This document shows positions 1 to 6,381 of a DNA stretch of 6,819 bases, piece after piece. Source of the DNA: Gammaproteobacteria bacterium. Its GTDB lineage: Bacteria > Pseudomonadota > Gammaproteobacteria > GRL18. Every line of letters starts with the position of its first letter. Within the stretch, counting starts at the first letter, position 1. The stretch lies in assembly GCA_028571885.1 (NCBI GenBank), contig JAPVVU010000170.1:1-6819 (forward strand), given 5' to 3'. The notes beneath the pieces were generated by a model, which worked only from the letters and a program-made list of their open reading frames with translations, did no database searches and was not told the origin of the DNA. A program made the position numbers and the translations under genes.

Positions 1-11
1 TCATAAGGTGT

Positions 12-100
12 TTAGGTGGAGTTAAGATTTTAATCTTTACTCCAGCTTATCCTGCGTTAGGTGGAGTTAAGATTTTAATCTCTACTCCAGCTTATCCTGT
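12..100. repeat. Two tandem 45-bp hairpin repeats
   Basis: A 43-base sequence starting TTAGGTGGAGTTAAG and ending CTTATCCTG occurs at 12-54 and again at 57-99, a period of 45 bp. The copies differ at one base (T at 37, C at 82). Each copy contains an inverted repeat: in copy 1, TGGAGT-T-AAGATT (17-29) pairs with AATCTT-T-ACTCCA (32-44) around a two-base loop with one mismatch. Copy 2 has one further mismatch. The array begins right after the yggS stop codon. No T-tract follows the stems on the yggS strand, so they are not classical intrinsic terminators, although they could protect a transcript 3' end. The near identity of the copies suggests recent duplication of a small palindromic element. 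More copies may lie to the left of the window. Confidence 0.9.
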
Positions 101-101
101 A

Positions 102-791
102 CTAATCTTCTCTTGGGCCAAAAAGAGCGGTGCCGATACGAACTATTGTGGCTCCTTCGGTAATTGCTGCTTCAAGATCATTGGACATGCCCATAGAGAG
201 TGTGTCCATATTGAGTTCAAATTGCTGGTTCAGCTGTTGCATTAGTTCGCGCAGTTGACAAAAAGCAACTTTTTGCCGGGTAAAATCATTGCTGGGTGCG
301 GGGATTGTCATGAGACCCCGAATCGCTAAATTGGGCAGTTTGATTATTTCTTCCATTACAGCAAAAATTTCATTGTGGGAAAATCCTGATTTTTGGGGTT
401 CCTGACTGATATTGATCTGCAGGCAAATATTGAGGGGTGAAGTGCCGGAATTTTGTGAACTCAAGCGGCGGGCAATTTTTATTCGATCAACAGAGTGAAC
501 CCACTGAAAGTGCTGTGCAATATCTTTTGTTTTATTGGATTGTATAGGCCCGATAAAATGCCAGATAATATCTGAGTAAGGGGATTGACTGATTTTTTCC
601 ATTGCTTCCTGCAAATAGCTTTCACCAAAATCTCTTTGGCCCAAGTCATAGAGCGCTTGAATTTTATCCAGAGAATGATGCTTGCTGACAGCAAGTAAAG
701 TCACAGGATCGGTCAAAGAACGGCCGCTATTATTAAAAGCCTGCTCAATCCGATGATTTATGTGATCGAATCGGTTTCTTGTATTGCTCAT
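102..791 (-). CDS. yggS: YggS/PLPBP family pyridoxal-phosphate homeostasis protein
   Basis: This is a 229-residue cytosolic protein of the YggS/PROSC family. The family binds pyridoxal 5'-phosphate and buffers vitamin B6 and amino-acid metabolism without a firmly established enzymatic reaction; the fold is the alanine-racemase N-terminal TIM barrel. Visible hallmarks are VTLLAVSK at 30-37, where Lys37 should form the PLP Schiff base, followed by DFGESYLQEA (54-63), HFIGPIQSNK (78-87), GLMTIPA (159-165), LSMGMSNDLEAAI (198-210) and the phosphate-binding end VRIGTALFG (217-225). The length is normal for the family. The ATG at 791 gives the usual distance to the PLP lysine, but no strong Shine-Dalgarno sequence precedes it. 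It is divergent from pilT, as in pseudomonads, where proC often follows yggS; what follows here lies outside the window. Identification is secure; the physiological role is known only at family level. Confidence 0.96.
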   Translation of the reverse strand: MSNTRNRFDHINHRIEQAFNNSGRSLTDPVTLLAVSKHHSLDKIQALYDLGQRDFGESYLQEAMEKISQSPYSDIIWHFIGPIQSNKTKDIAQHFQWVHSVDRIKIARRLSSQNSGTSPLNICLQINISQEPQKSGFSHNEIFAVMEEIIKLPNLAIRGLMTIPAPSNDFTRQKVAFCQLRELMQQLNQQFELNMDTLSMGMSNDLEAAITEGATIVRIGTALFGPRED

Positions 792-805
792 TTTAGTCTA
801 TACTA

Positions 806-811
806 ATTATA
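806..811 (-). promoter_or_regulatory. Possible -10 box for yggS
   Basis: Read on the minus strand, a perfect TATAAT lies 14 bases before the yggS start codon. The sequence 16-18 bases further upstream is T-rich (TTTTCG-like) and a poor match to TTGACA. If this box is used, the mRNA leader would be only about 8 nt, which fits the absence of a clear ribosome-binding site but is unusual. The region is AT-rich, so the match could be chance. Confidence 0.3.
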
Positions 812-847
812 AATCGTTGGATCAACACGAAAAATCATTACAGTCAT

Positions 848-870
848 TGGCTCTTATTAGCTAAGAGCCA
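848..870. repeat. Perfect 9-bp inverted repeat in the yggS-pilT spacer
   Basis: TGGCTCTTA (848-856) is followed after five bases by its exact complement TAAGAGCCA (862-870). The right arm is the first copy of the repeat core that recurs at 881 and 901, so the single left arm could pair alternatively with any of the three copies. No T-run follows on either strand. It sits between divergent genes, so an operator or a remnant of an inserted element is more plausible than a terminator. Confidence 0.8.
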
Positions 871-920
871 TCAGCTTAGCTAAGAGCCATCAGCTGAATT
901 TAAGAGCCATCAGCTGAATT
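857..920. repeat. Nested 19/20-bp tandem repeats, three core copies
   Basis: The core TAAGAGCCATCAGC occurs exactly at 862-875, 881-894 and 901-914. The first two copies are each preceded by TTAGC (857-861 and 876-880), giving a 19-bp unit repeated twice. The last two are each followed by TGAATT (895-900 and 915-920), giving a 20-bp unit repeated twice. The middle copy belongs to both. Copies 2 and 3 also carry the palindrome TCAGCTGA (890-897, 910-917), and the first junction forms the palindrome CTTAGCTAAG (875-884). The array lies upstream of both yggS and pilT. A spacing of about two helical turns would suit a DNA-binding protein, but replication slippage alone could also produce it. Confidence 0.92.
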
Positions 921-996
921 AATCGCTGTAAATATTTTTAAGTGACTGAAAAGATGATTTTGTCAATCATTATAACAAGTGTGTCTTTTAAATCTA

Positions 997-1027
997 TTGT
1001 TAAACGCAGGTTAAAAGGCAGTACAAT
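997..1027 (+). promoter_or_regulatory. Possible sigma70-type promoter for pilT
   Basis: TTGTTA at 997-1002 resembles a -35 box and TACAAT at 1022-1027 resembles a -10 box. The 19-bp spacer is longer than the optimum of 17. Transcription would begin near 1034, leaving a leader of about 13 nt before the pilT ATG at 1047, with only a weak GAAG-like ribosome site. This is the best candidate in the spacer but is not strong. Confidence 0.3.
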
Positions 1028-1046
1028 TATTGAATAGCGAAGAAAC

Positions 1047-2084
1047 ATGGATATAACAGAACTGCTTGCCTTCAGTACCAAAAATAATGCGTCGGATTTG
1101 CATCTGTCAGCAGGATTACCACCGATGATACGAGTCGATGGCGATATCCGGCGCGTGAATGTACCACCATTAGAGCACCGTGAAGTGCATGATATGGTAT
1201 ATGATATTATGAATGATAAACAGCGCAAGGACTATGAGGAGTTTCTGGAGACAGATTTTTCATTTGAAGTGCCCGGGCTGGCTCGCTTCAGGGTCAATGC
1301 CTTTAATCAGAATCGTGGTGCCGGTGCTGTTTTTCGTACCATTCCATCTAACGTGCTGTCTCTTGAGGAACTTGGTTGTCCTTCCATCTTTAAGGATATT
1401 TGTGAGAACAAGCGCGGGATTGTGCTGGTGACAGGTCCAACAGGTTCAGGTAAGTCAACCACACTTGCTGCCATGATGGATCATTTAAATGACACCATTT
1501 ATGAACATATTTTGACGGTCGAAGATCCAATAGAATTTGTTCATGAAAGTAAAAAATGTCTGGTGAATCAACGTGAGGTTCATCGAGATACCCTCGGCTT
1601 TAACGAAGCACTACGCTCAGCACTACGTGAAGATCCCGATATTATTCTAGTCGGTGAATTACGTGATTTGGAGACCATTCGTCTGGCACTCACTGCTGCC
1701 GAAACAGGCCATCTGGTGTTTGGTACTTTACACACCAGTTCAGCTGCTAAAACCATTGACCGTATTATTGATGTATTCCCTGCGGCAGAAAAAGATATGG
1801 TGCGAGCCATGTTGTCTGAGTCATTACGAGCAGTTATCTCTCAGACATTGATGAAGAAAAATGGCGGTGGCCGTATTGCAGCTCATGAAATCATGATTGG
1901 TACACCCGCTATTCGAAACCTGATTCGAGAAGGTAAGATTGCACAAATGTATTCTGCTATTCAAACAGGGCAGAATATTGGTATGCAGACGCTGGATCAA
2001 AATCTTAAGGTGTTATTAGCTCAAGGGATGATTTCTAAAGCCGATGCGATGGCCTATGCGGCCCAAAAAGATGATTTCTTATAA
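1047..2084 (+). CDS. pilT: Type IV pilus retraction ATPase PilT
   Basis: This 345-residue cytoplasmic hexameric ATPase of the secretion-ATPase (GspE/PilT) superfamily drives pilus depolymerisation for twitching motility and DNA uptake. The N-terminal PAS-like domain (about 1-100) opens with MDITELLAFS and ASDLHLSAG. The RecA-like core carries the Walker A motif GPTGSGKST (130-138, Lys136), the Asp box HILTVEDPIEF (154-164), the Walker B/Glu box IILVGELRD (199-207, Glu204) and the His box AAETGHLVFGTLHT (217-230, His222 and His229). The C-terminal AIRNLIREGK (288-297) is the signature needed for retraction in studied PilT proteins. Length and start match Pseudomonas PilT closely. pilU follows 110 bp downstream on the same strand, so cotranscription is likely. 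Nothing is truncated, and all catalytic residues I can recognise are present. Confidence 0.98.
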   Translation: MDITELLAFSTKNNASDLHLSAGLPPMIRVDGDIRRVNVPPLEHREVHDMVYDIMNDKQRKDYEEFLETDFSFEVPGLARFRVNAFNQNRGAGAVFRTIPSNVLSLEELGCPSIFKDICENKRGIVLVTGPTGSGKSTTLAAMMDHLNDTIYEHILTVEDPIEFVHESKKCLVNQREVHRDTLGFNEALRSALREDPDIILVGELRDLETIRLALTAAETGHLVFGTLHTSSAAKTIDRIIDVFPAAEKDMVRAMLSESLRAVISQTLMKKNGGGRIAAHEIMIGTPAIRNLIREGKIAQMYSAIQTGQNIGMQTLDQNLKVLLAQGMISKADAMAYAAQKDDFL

Positions 2085-2136
2085 TTCTCCTGTAGAGAAG
2101 CTGGTAGAAAATAGTTGTTTGTGATTATTAATAAAA

Positions 2137-2160
2137 TGCAGGCTTTGAGCAAATCCTGCA
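2137..2160 (+). repeat. Stem-loop between pilT and pilU
   Basis: TGCAGG (2137-2142) pairs with CCTGCA (2155-2160). After one C/T mismatch, TTT pairs with AAA around a GAGC loop. The result is a compact hairpin 34 bases before the pilU start codon. An A-rich stretch rather than a T-run follows it, so a strong terminator is unlikely. It could modulate pilU expression relative to pilT by partial termination, mRNA processing or stabilisation. Confidence 0.6.
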
Positions 2161-2179
2161 ACGTACTTAGATAAAAAAT

Positions 2180-2184
2180 AAGGT
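2180..2184 (+). promoter_or_regulatory. Ribosome-binding site of pilU
   Basis: AAGGT lies ten bases upstream of the ATG at 2195, in an otherwise A-rich leader. It is the only purine-rich Shine-Dalgarno match near the start and supports that ATG, which also gives the MDFDSLLKLMV opening expected for PilU. Confidence 0.6.
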
Positions 2185-2194
2185 AAAAAAACAG

Positions 2195-3355
2195 ATGGAT
2201 TTTGATTCATTATTAAAATTAATGGTGCATAAAAAAGCATCCGATTTATTTATCACGGTGGGCGCTCCGCCTTCTATGAAGGTGAATGGAAAAATATCAC
2301 CTGTGACCAAAAAATCATTGAATACAACTCAGGCGCATCAGATTGTTACAGGGATTATGAACGATAAATTGCGCGCTCAATTTGAAGAAGAACACGAATG
2401 TAATTTTGCTATCAGTCGTTCTGGTGTGGGGCGTTTTCGTGTCAGTGCTTTTATGCAGCGCAGCCAGGTTGGTATGGTTTTGCGTCGAATTGAAACCACC
2501 ATTCCCACCTATCAAGAGTTGAAATTACCCGAGACGATCAAAGATCTGGCGATGACAAAGCGTGGTCTGATTATTTTTGTGGGCGCAACGGGTTCGGGTA
2601 AATCAACTTCCCTGGCTTCCATGATTGGTTATCGAAACAAAAATGGCAGCGGTCATATTATTACCATCGAAGACCCGATTGAATTTGTGCACAATCATGA
2701 TGGCTGTATTATTACCCAGCGTGAAGTGGGTATTGATACCGATTCTTTCGCAGTGGCACTTAAAAATACTCTGCGTCAGGCACCGGATGTTATTCTGATT
2801 GGTGAGATTCGCACCAGAGAAACCATGGATCATGCCATTGCCTTTGCAGAAACGGGACATTTATGTCTGGCAACGTTACATGCGAACAATGCCAACCAGG
2901 CGATGGATAGAATTATTAACTTCTTCCCTGAAGAACGTAAACCACAATTGTTAATGGATTTATCAATGAATATGCGGGCATTTGTGGCTCAGCAATTGAT
3001 TCCTACACCCGATGGGAAAGGTCGCAGAGCAGCTGTAGAAATCTTATTAAATTCACCACTGATTGCCGATTATGTTCGGGAGGGCGAGATTCATAAATTA
3101 AAAGAAGTGATGAAAAACTCTCGTGAAGAGGGCATGCAAACTTTTGACCAGGCATTGTATGACCTGTATCGAAGTGAAGCCATCACCTATGAAGATGCAC
3201 TGCATCATGCTGATTCCCCCAATGATCTGCGTTTAATGATCAAGTTGGGCGATGAAGAAGCCTCTGAATCCATGGGATCATCACTTGAAGGGGTGAGTTT
3301 TACTGATACCAATGAAGATAAAGGCGGAGGCTTTGGCGGCTTGGGGCTAAGGTAG
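2195..3355 (+). CDS. pilU: PilT-dependent accessory retraction ATPase PilU
   Basis: This 386-residue paralogue of PilT belongs to the same secretion-ATPase family. In systems studied, PilU assists PilT in forceful pilus retraction and cannot normally replace it. Landmarks are ASDLFITVGAPP (15-26), Walker A GATGSGKST (130-138), Asp box HIITIEDPIEF (154-164), Walker B/Glu box VILIGEIR (199-206, Glu204) and His box AFAETGHLCLATLHA (216-230). Where PilT has AIRNLIRE, this protein has LIADYVREGE (289-298), which identifies it as PilU. Beyond the core, residues from about 351 form an acidic, Ser/Gly-rich tail ending in GGGFGGLGLR, which looks disordered. The length is close to that of Pseudomonas PilU (about 382). 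It follows pilT in the usual order and probably shares its transcript, with its own ribosome-binding site. ATPase residues appear intact. Confidence 0.97.
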   Translation: MDFDSLLKLMVHKKASDLFITVGAPPSMKVNGKISPVTKKSLNTTQAHQIVTGIMNDKLRAQFEEEHECNFAISRSGVGRFRVSAFMQRSQVGMVLRRIETTIPTYQELKLPETIKDLAMTKRGLIIFVGATGSGKSTSLASMIGYRNKNGSGHIITIEDPIEFVHNHDGCIITQREVGIDTDSFAVALKNTLRQAPDVILIGEIRTRETMDHAIAFAETGHLCLATLHANNANQAMDRIINFFPEERKPQLLMDLSMNMRAFVAQQLIPTPDGKGRRAAVEILLNSPLIADYVREGEIHKLKEVMKNSREEGMQTFDQALYDLYRSEAITYEDALHHADSPNDLRLMIKLGDEEASESMGSSLEGVSFTDTNEDKGGGFGGLGLR

Positions 3356-3359
3356 TATA

Positions 3360-3398
3360 GTTATAAGTTAATAAGTTATAAGTCTTAAGTTGTAAGTC
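3360..3398. repeat. Left heptad array (GTTATAA-type) after pilU
   Basis: Starting five bases after the pilU stop codon, degenerate heptads follow one another: GTTATAA (3360), GTTAATAA (3367, one base longer), GTTATAA (3375), GTCTTAA (3382) and GTTGTAA (3389), then GTC. A facing array lies at 3440-3475. Positions 3360-3382 can pair with 3440-3461 along about 22 bp with a single bulged A. Such a structure at a convergent junction could serve transcript 3' ends on both strands, but the units look like an independently spreading short repeat. Confidence 0.88.
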
Positions 3399-3439
3399 AA
3401 AAGCTCAGCAATATATCAGGGAAACTGCTCTTGATTTTT

Positions 3440-3475
3440 CTTATAACTTATAACTTATAACTTCAGACTTACAAC
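3440..3475. repeat. Right heptad array, overlapping the end of pyrC'
   Basis: On the plus strand the units are TTATAAC at 3441, 3448 and 3455, TTCAGAC at 3462 and TTACAAC at 3469. The last unit contains the stop codon of pyrC' (TAA, complement of 3469-3471) and its final leucine codon. The units are complements of those in the left array but stand in the same left-to-right order, so GACTTACAAC (3466-3475) complements the inner part of the left array (3389-3398), while the outer left units complement the inner right ones. Confidence 0.9.
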
Positions 3476-4797
3476 TTCTTCTCAGCAGCAAAAACTACAG
3501 CACCGGATTTTATTGTACAGGTGACCTTGCCTTTTAATTCCCAGCCATGAAAGGGTGTATTCTTACCCTGGCTTAAAAGTTTCTCTCGATCAACCACCCA
3601 ATAGGCATCGGGATCAAAAATGCAGATATCGGCAGCAGCACCGATACTCAATGTTCCCTCTGAAATATTCAGTGTTTTTGCCGGCTGCAGTGTTAGGCGT
3701 TTAATTACTTCACTTAACTGCATATCATGCGTATCAATCATCTTTAATGCCAGAGGTAACAGTGTCTCAACGCCACTAATCCCCGCTTCTGTTTCAGCAA
3801 ACGGGGCCAGTTTGGCATCACTGCCATGAGGCTGGTGATCGGATACAATACTGCTGATAACCCCGGACTTTAAGCCTTGTCGTAAAGCCTCTTGATCCCG
3901 TTGTGTTCTTAGTGGCGGGATGACATGGCAATTGCTGTCAAAATAGCCAATATCCATTTCAGTCAGGTGCAGATGATGTGCGGTGACATCTGCAGTGATC
4001 GGCAGACCAGCCTCCTGAGCCTGTTGAATTAACTGTACCGCTTTAGCACTGGAGAGCTGGCAAAAATGGGCTTTCGCTCCGCTTAATTCGATCAGCTGCA
4101 AATCCCTTGAAATGGCAATTGTTTCAGCGCTGACGGGTATTCCTGCCAGACCCAGGCGAGTGCTGACAGCGCCTTCATGGGCACAACCATCACTGAGCCA
4201 GGGATCAACTGCCTGAATAAAAACTGTAATATCATGACTGGCGGCGTATTCCAGTGCCCGCCTCATAACCAGGGTACTTTTTACCGGCTGCAGCGCATTA
4301 GTTGTACCGACACAGCCGGCGTCTTTCAATTCACGCATTTCACTGAGTTTTTCGCCCTGCAATTGCTGGGTCAGTGCACTGAGTGTATAGACCTTGGCAA
4401 CGCCCTCTGTTTCAGCTTTAGGACGGATTAACTTAACCATCGCGGCATTATCAATAATGGGGTCGGTGTCCGGGGGACAGCATAATGCAGTAACACCTCC
4501 GGCAACGGCAGCACGGGTCTCAGATGCGATGGTTCTTTTGGTTTCATAACCCCGTTCACCCAGGCGAAAGCGCAAATCAATTAAGCCGGGACAGACAATT
4601 TTCTGGCTGGCATCAATAACTTGCTGAGCAGAAAAATCATCAGGTGCATTGCCCAGAGCAATAATTTTGCCATTGTTCAGGTGAATGTCCATTTGCTGAT
4701 CAATTTGATTAGCGGGATCAATCACTCGACCGTTGATAATGCTGATAGCTGGATGATTGGCGGCAGCAGCTGAGGTCAGTTGAGTAATATCGGGCAT
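3469..4797 (-). CDS. pyrC': Non-catalytic dihydroorotase-like ATCase subunit PyrC'
   Basis: This 442-residue protein has the amidohydrolase fold of type I dihydroorotases but a broken active site. The N-terminal part (INGRVIDPAN, 21-30) and the PGLIDL strand (70-75) are typical. The zinc-binding HxH that should follow PGLIDL is RFR (76-78), and the substrate-binding Arg of the HLRxPG motif is Gly80. The HAED ligand motif reads QAVD (195-198), and the metal His in the HxxH motif is Gln247 (HFCQ, 244-247). Asp320 of the SDHQPHG motif remains. In Pseudomonas such PyrC' proteins are structural partners required for ATCase assembly, and that is the inferred role here. The start codon overlaps the pyrB stop as TAATG, with a strong GGAGG nine bases upstream. 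Catalytic dihydroorotase must be encoded elsewhere. The last codons lie within a heptad repeat array. Confidence 0.93.
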   Translation of the reverse strand: MPDITQLTSAAAANHPAISIINGRVIDPANQIDQQMDIHLNNGKIIALGNAPDDFSAQQVIDASQKIVCPGLIDLRFRLGERGYETKRTIASETRAAVAGGVTALCCPPDTDPIIDNAAMVKLIRPKAETEGVAKVYTLSALTQQLQGEKLSEMRELKDAGCVGTTNALQPVKSTLVMRRALEYAASHDITVFIQAVDPWLSDGCAHEGAVSTRLGLAGIPVSAETIAISRDLQLIELSGAKAHFCQLSSAKAVQLIQQAQEAGLPITADVTAHHLHLTEMDIGYFDSNCHVIPPLRTQRDQEALRQGLKSGVISSIVSDHQPHGSDAKLAPFAETEAGISGVETLLPLALKMIDTHDMQLSEVIKRLTLQPAKTLNISEGTLSIGAAADICIFDPDAYWVVDREKLLSQGKNTPFHGWELKGKVTCTIKSGAVVFAAEKKL

Positions 4798-5789
4798 TAT
4801 GCTGTGCCTCCGCTGCTTCGTATCGATTCAGAGCCGCTGCGCCCCAGAGTTTGAGACATCACCGCCATACGTATGGCTATACCGTTAGTGACTTGCTCCA
4901 GAATAACCGATTGCGGACCATCAGCAATACTGGAGGCGATTTCTACACCGCGGTTAATTGGCCCGGGATGCATAACTATGGCATCGGGTTTTGCCAGCCT
5001 GAGTTTTTTTTCTGTTAACCCGTATTGCTGAAAATATTCGTTTTCACTGGGCAGTAATGCACCCTGCATACGCTCTTTTTGCAGGCGTAACATAATAACA
5101 ACATCAGCATCAATTAATGCTGTCTGCAAATCATGATACACATGAACCCCAAGAGACTCAATATGGGCTGGGATTAATGTTTTCGGGCCGACTACTCTGA
5201 CTTCAGTAACACCCAGCGTGGTCAATGCATGAATTTGAGAGCGAGCGACCCGAGAGTGCAGAATATCGCCCACAATAACCACTTTTAAATGAGCAAATTC
5301 CTTTTTATGACGGCGGATAGTAAACATATCTAACATGGCTTGTGTCGGGTGTGAATGACAGCCGTCACCCGCATTAATGACACTAATATGCGGTGATACA
5401 TGCTGAGCAATGAGGTGTGCGGCGCCACTTTGATTATGGCGGACAATAAACATGTCACAATACATGGCTTCGAGATTGTGTAACATGTCCAGTAAACTTT
5501 CACCCTTACTGGTTGCAGAGGTATTAATGTTGATATTGAGTACATCTGCTGAGAGACGTTTGGCTGCTAACTCAAAAGTGGTTCTGGTTCGGGTGCTGGC
5601 TTCAAAAAATAAATTAACAATGGTTTTACCACGCAAAATCGGTACCTTCTTTACGGCCTGTTCATGAACATTGGCAAAAGGTTCTGCAGCATCAAGAATA
5701 TTGACCAGATGCTGGCGCTTGAAACCTTCAATGGAAAGAAAATGCTTTAAGCGTCCCTGTTCATCAAGCTGAATATTTTTTGAAATCAT
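4797..5789 (-). CDS. pyrB: Aspartate carbamoyltransferase catalytic subunit PyrB
   Basis: This 330-residue cytosolic enzyme condenses carbamoyl phosphate and L-aspartate to N-carbamoyl-L-aspartate, the committed step of pyrimidine synthesis. The carbamoyl-phosphate domain shows FFEASTRTRTTFE (61-73) with the STRTR phosphate-binding motif at 65-69 and the Ser/Lys loop SATSKGES (91-98, Lys95). HPTQ (147-150) follows, then the aspartate-binding domain with GDILHSRVARS (174-184), MLRLQKER (233-240) and HPGPINRGVE (274-283). The roughly 12-residue N-terminal stretch before HFLSIEGF resembles the extended N-terminus of Pseudomonas ATCases, to which nucleotide regulation has been attributed. The C-terminus is Ser/Gly-rich. 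It lies 49 bp after pyrR and overlaps pyrC' by one base. No pyrI-type regulatory gene is present, consistent with the PyrB-PyrC' class. The minus-strand AAGG a few bases upstream supports the ATG at 5789. Confidence 0.97.
   Translation of the reverse strand: MISKNIQLDEQGRLKHFLSIEGFKRQHLVNILDAAEPFANVHEQAVKKVPILRGKTIVNLFFEASTRTRTTFELAAKRLSADVLNININTSATSKGESLLDMLHNLEAMYCDMFIVRHNQSGAAHLIAQHVSPHISVINAGDGCHSHPTQAMLDMFTIRRHKKEFAHLKVVIVGDILHSRVARSQIHALTTLGVTEVRVVGPKTLIPAHIESLGVHVYHDLQTALIDADVVIMLRLQKERMQGALLPSENEYFQQYGLTEKKLRLAKPDAIVMHPGPINRGVEIASSIADGPQSVILEQVTNGIAIRMAVMSQTLGRSGSESIRSSGGTA
4807..4811 (-). promoter_or_regulatory. Ribosome-binding site of pyrC' inside pyrB
   Basis: Read on the minus strand, GGAGG lies nine bases before the pyrC' ATG and within the last codons of pyrB. 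Together with the one-base TAATG overlap it suggests that pyrC' is translated efficiently and coupled to pyrB, as expected for two subunits of one complex. It also supports this start over internal methionines. Confidence 0.8.
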
Positions 5790-5838
5790 AGCATGGCCTT
5801 GTTTCTTGTTTTCAATATGCGTATTGGTGATTCAGGGA

Positions 5839-6375
5839 TCAGCATTTATTGTGCACCAGTTTTAGCGGATCGGGGCCGCATAATTTGATTTGCTGGCCTG
5901 CTTTGAGGGTAATTTTCTGGCCGATAATGTCTGCATAAATAGGGAGCTCCCGGCCTCCCCGATCAAGTAACACAGCCAGTGTGACAGATGCCGGTCTGCC
6001 ATAATCAAAGATCTCATTGAGTGCAGCGCGTACAGTACGTCCGGTAAACAGCACATCATCAATCAAAATAATATGCTTGTCATCGAGTCCTGCCGGCAGT
6101 TGAGAGGGTTTAACTTCAGGGTGTAAGCCAATTTTAGTAAAGTCATCCCGATAAAATGAGATGTTGAGACTGCCCAGGGGGGATGTGAGTCCTAATCTTT
6201 TATAAAGCTTTTCTGCAATCCAGAATCCTCCCGTATGGATGCCTACTATCATTACATCATCTTTGTTCAGATCTTGTAATTTCTGCTTAATTGCCTGATA
6301 CATCGTATCGAGTAATTGCTCAAGATTAATCGAGCTGTCAAATTCCAATTGGTCTAATTCAGAAGTTGTTGTCAT
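5839..6375 (-). CDS. pyrR: PyrR-type pyrimidine regulator / uracil phosphoribosyltransferase
   Basis: This 178-residue protein has the type I phosphoribosyltransferase fold. The family converts uracil plus PRPP to UMP and, in Gram-positive bacteria, also binds pyr mRNA leaders to cause attenuation. The PRPP-binding signature IILIDDVLFTGRTVR (102-116) is complete, with the acidic pair Asp106-Asp107 and the TGRT loop. GIHTGG (45-50) forms the pyrophosphate loop and DRGGRELPI (138-146) the PyrR-typical segment. The length is standard for the family. The start lies 6 bp after the ruvX stop, and its ribosome site (AGGT) overlaps that stop. pyrB follows, as in the Pseudomonas pyrR-pyrB-pyrC' operon. 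I found no PyrR-type attenuator in the ruvX-pyrR or pyrR-pyrB junctions, so RNA-based control here is unproven and the enzymatic role may predominate. Confidence 0.95.
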   Translation of the reverse strand: MTTTSELDQLEFDSSINLEQLLDTMYQAIKQKLQDLNKDDVMIVGIHTGGFWIAEKLYKRLGLTSPLGSLNISFYRDDFTKIGLHPEVKPSQLPAGLDDKHIILIDDVLFTGRTVRAALNEIFDYGRPASVTLAVLLDRGGRELPIYADIIGQKITLKAGQQIKLCGPDPLKLVHNKC

Positions 6376-6381
6376 CTGTAC

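Noticed and set aside
12..100. Intrinsic terminator for yggS
   Set aside because: The hairpins are strong enough, but no T-run follows either stem on the yggS strand; bases after each stem read CCTAA.
857..920. CRISPR-like reading of the short repeats
   Set aside because: The repeats are only 14 bases with 5-6-base linkers that themselves repeat. There are no unique spacers and no cas genes.
1011..1034. Sigma54-type promoter ahead of pilT (AGGCAG...TTG)
   Set aside because: The GG and GC elements are not at the required spacing and the flanking bases do not match the consensus.
938..1228. Minus-strand open frame across the pilT start
   Set aside because: It is mostly antisense to the conserved PilT N-terminus, matches no family I recognise, and crosses the pilT promoter region.
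1047..3355. pilT/pilU as general secretion GspE-type ATPases
   Set aside because: The absence of the long N-terminal GspE domains, the AIRNLIRE signature in the first protein, and the tandem arrangement identify them as PilT and PilU.
5790..5838. PyrR-responsive attenuator between pyrR and pyrB
   Set aside because: The 49-bp gap has no terminator hairpin with T-run and no recognisable PyrR-binding loop.
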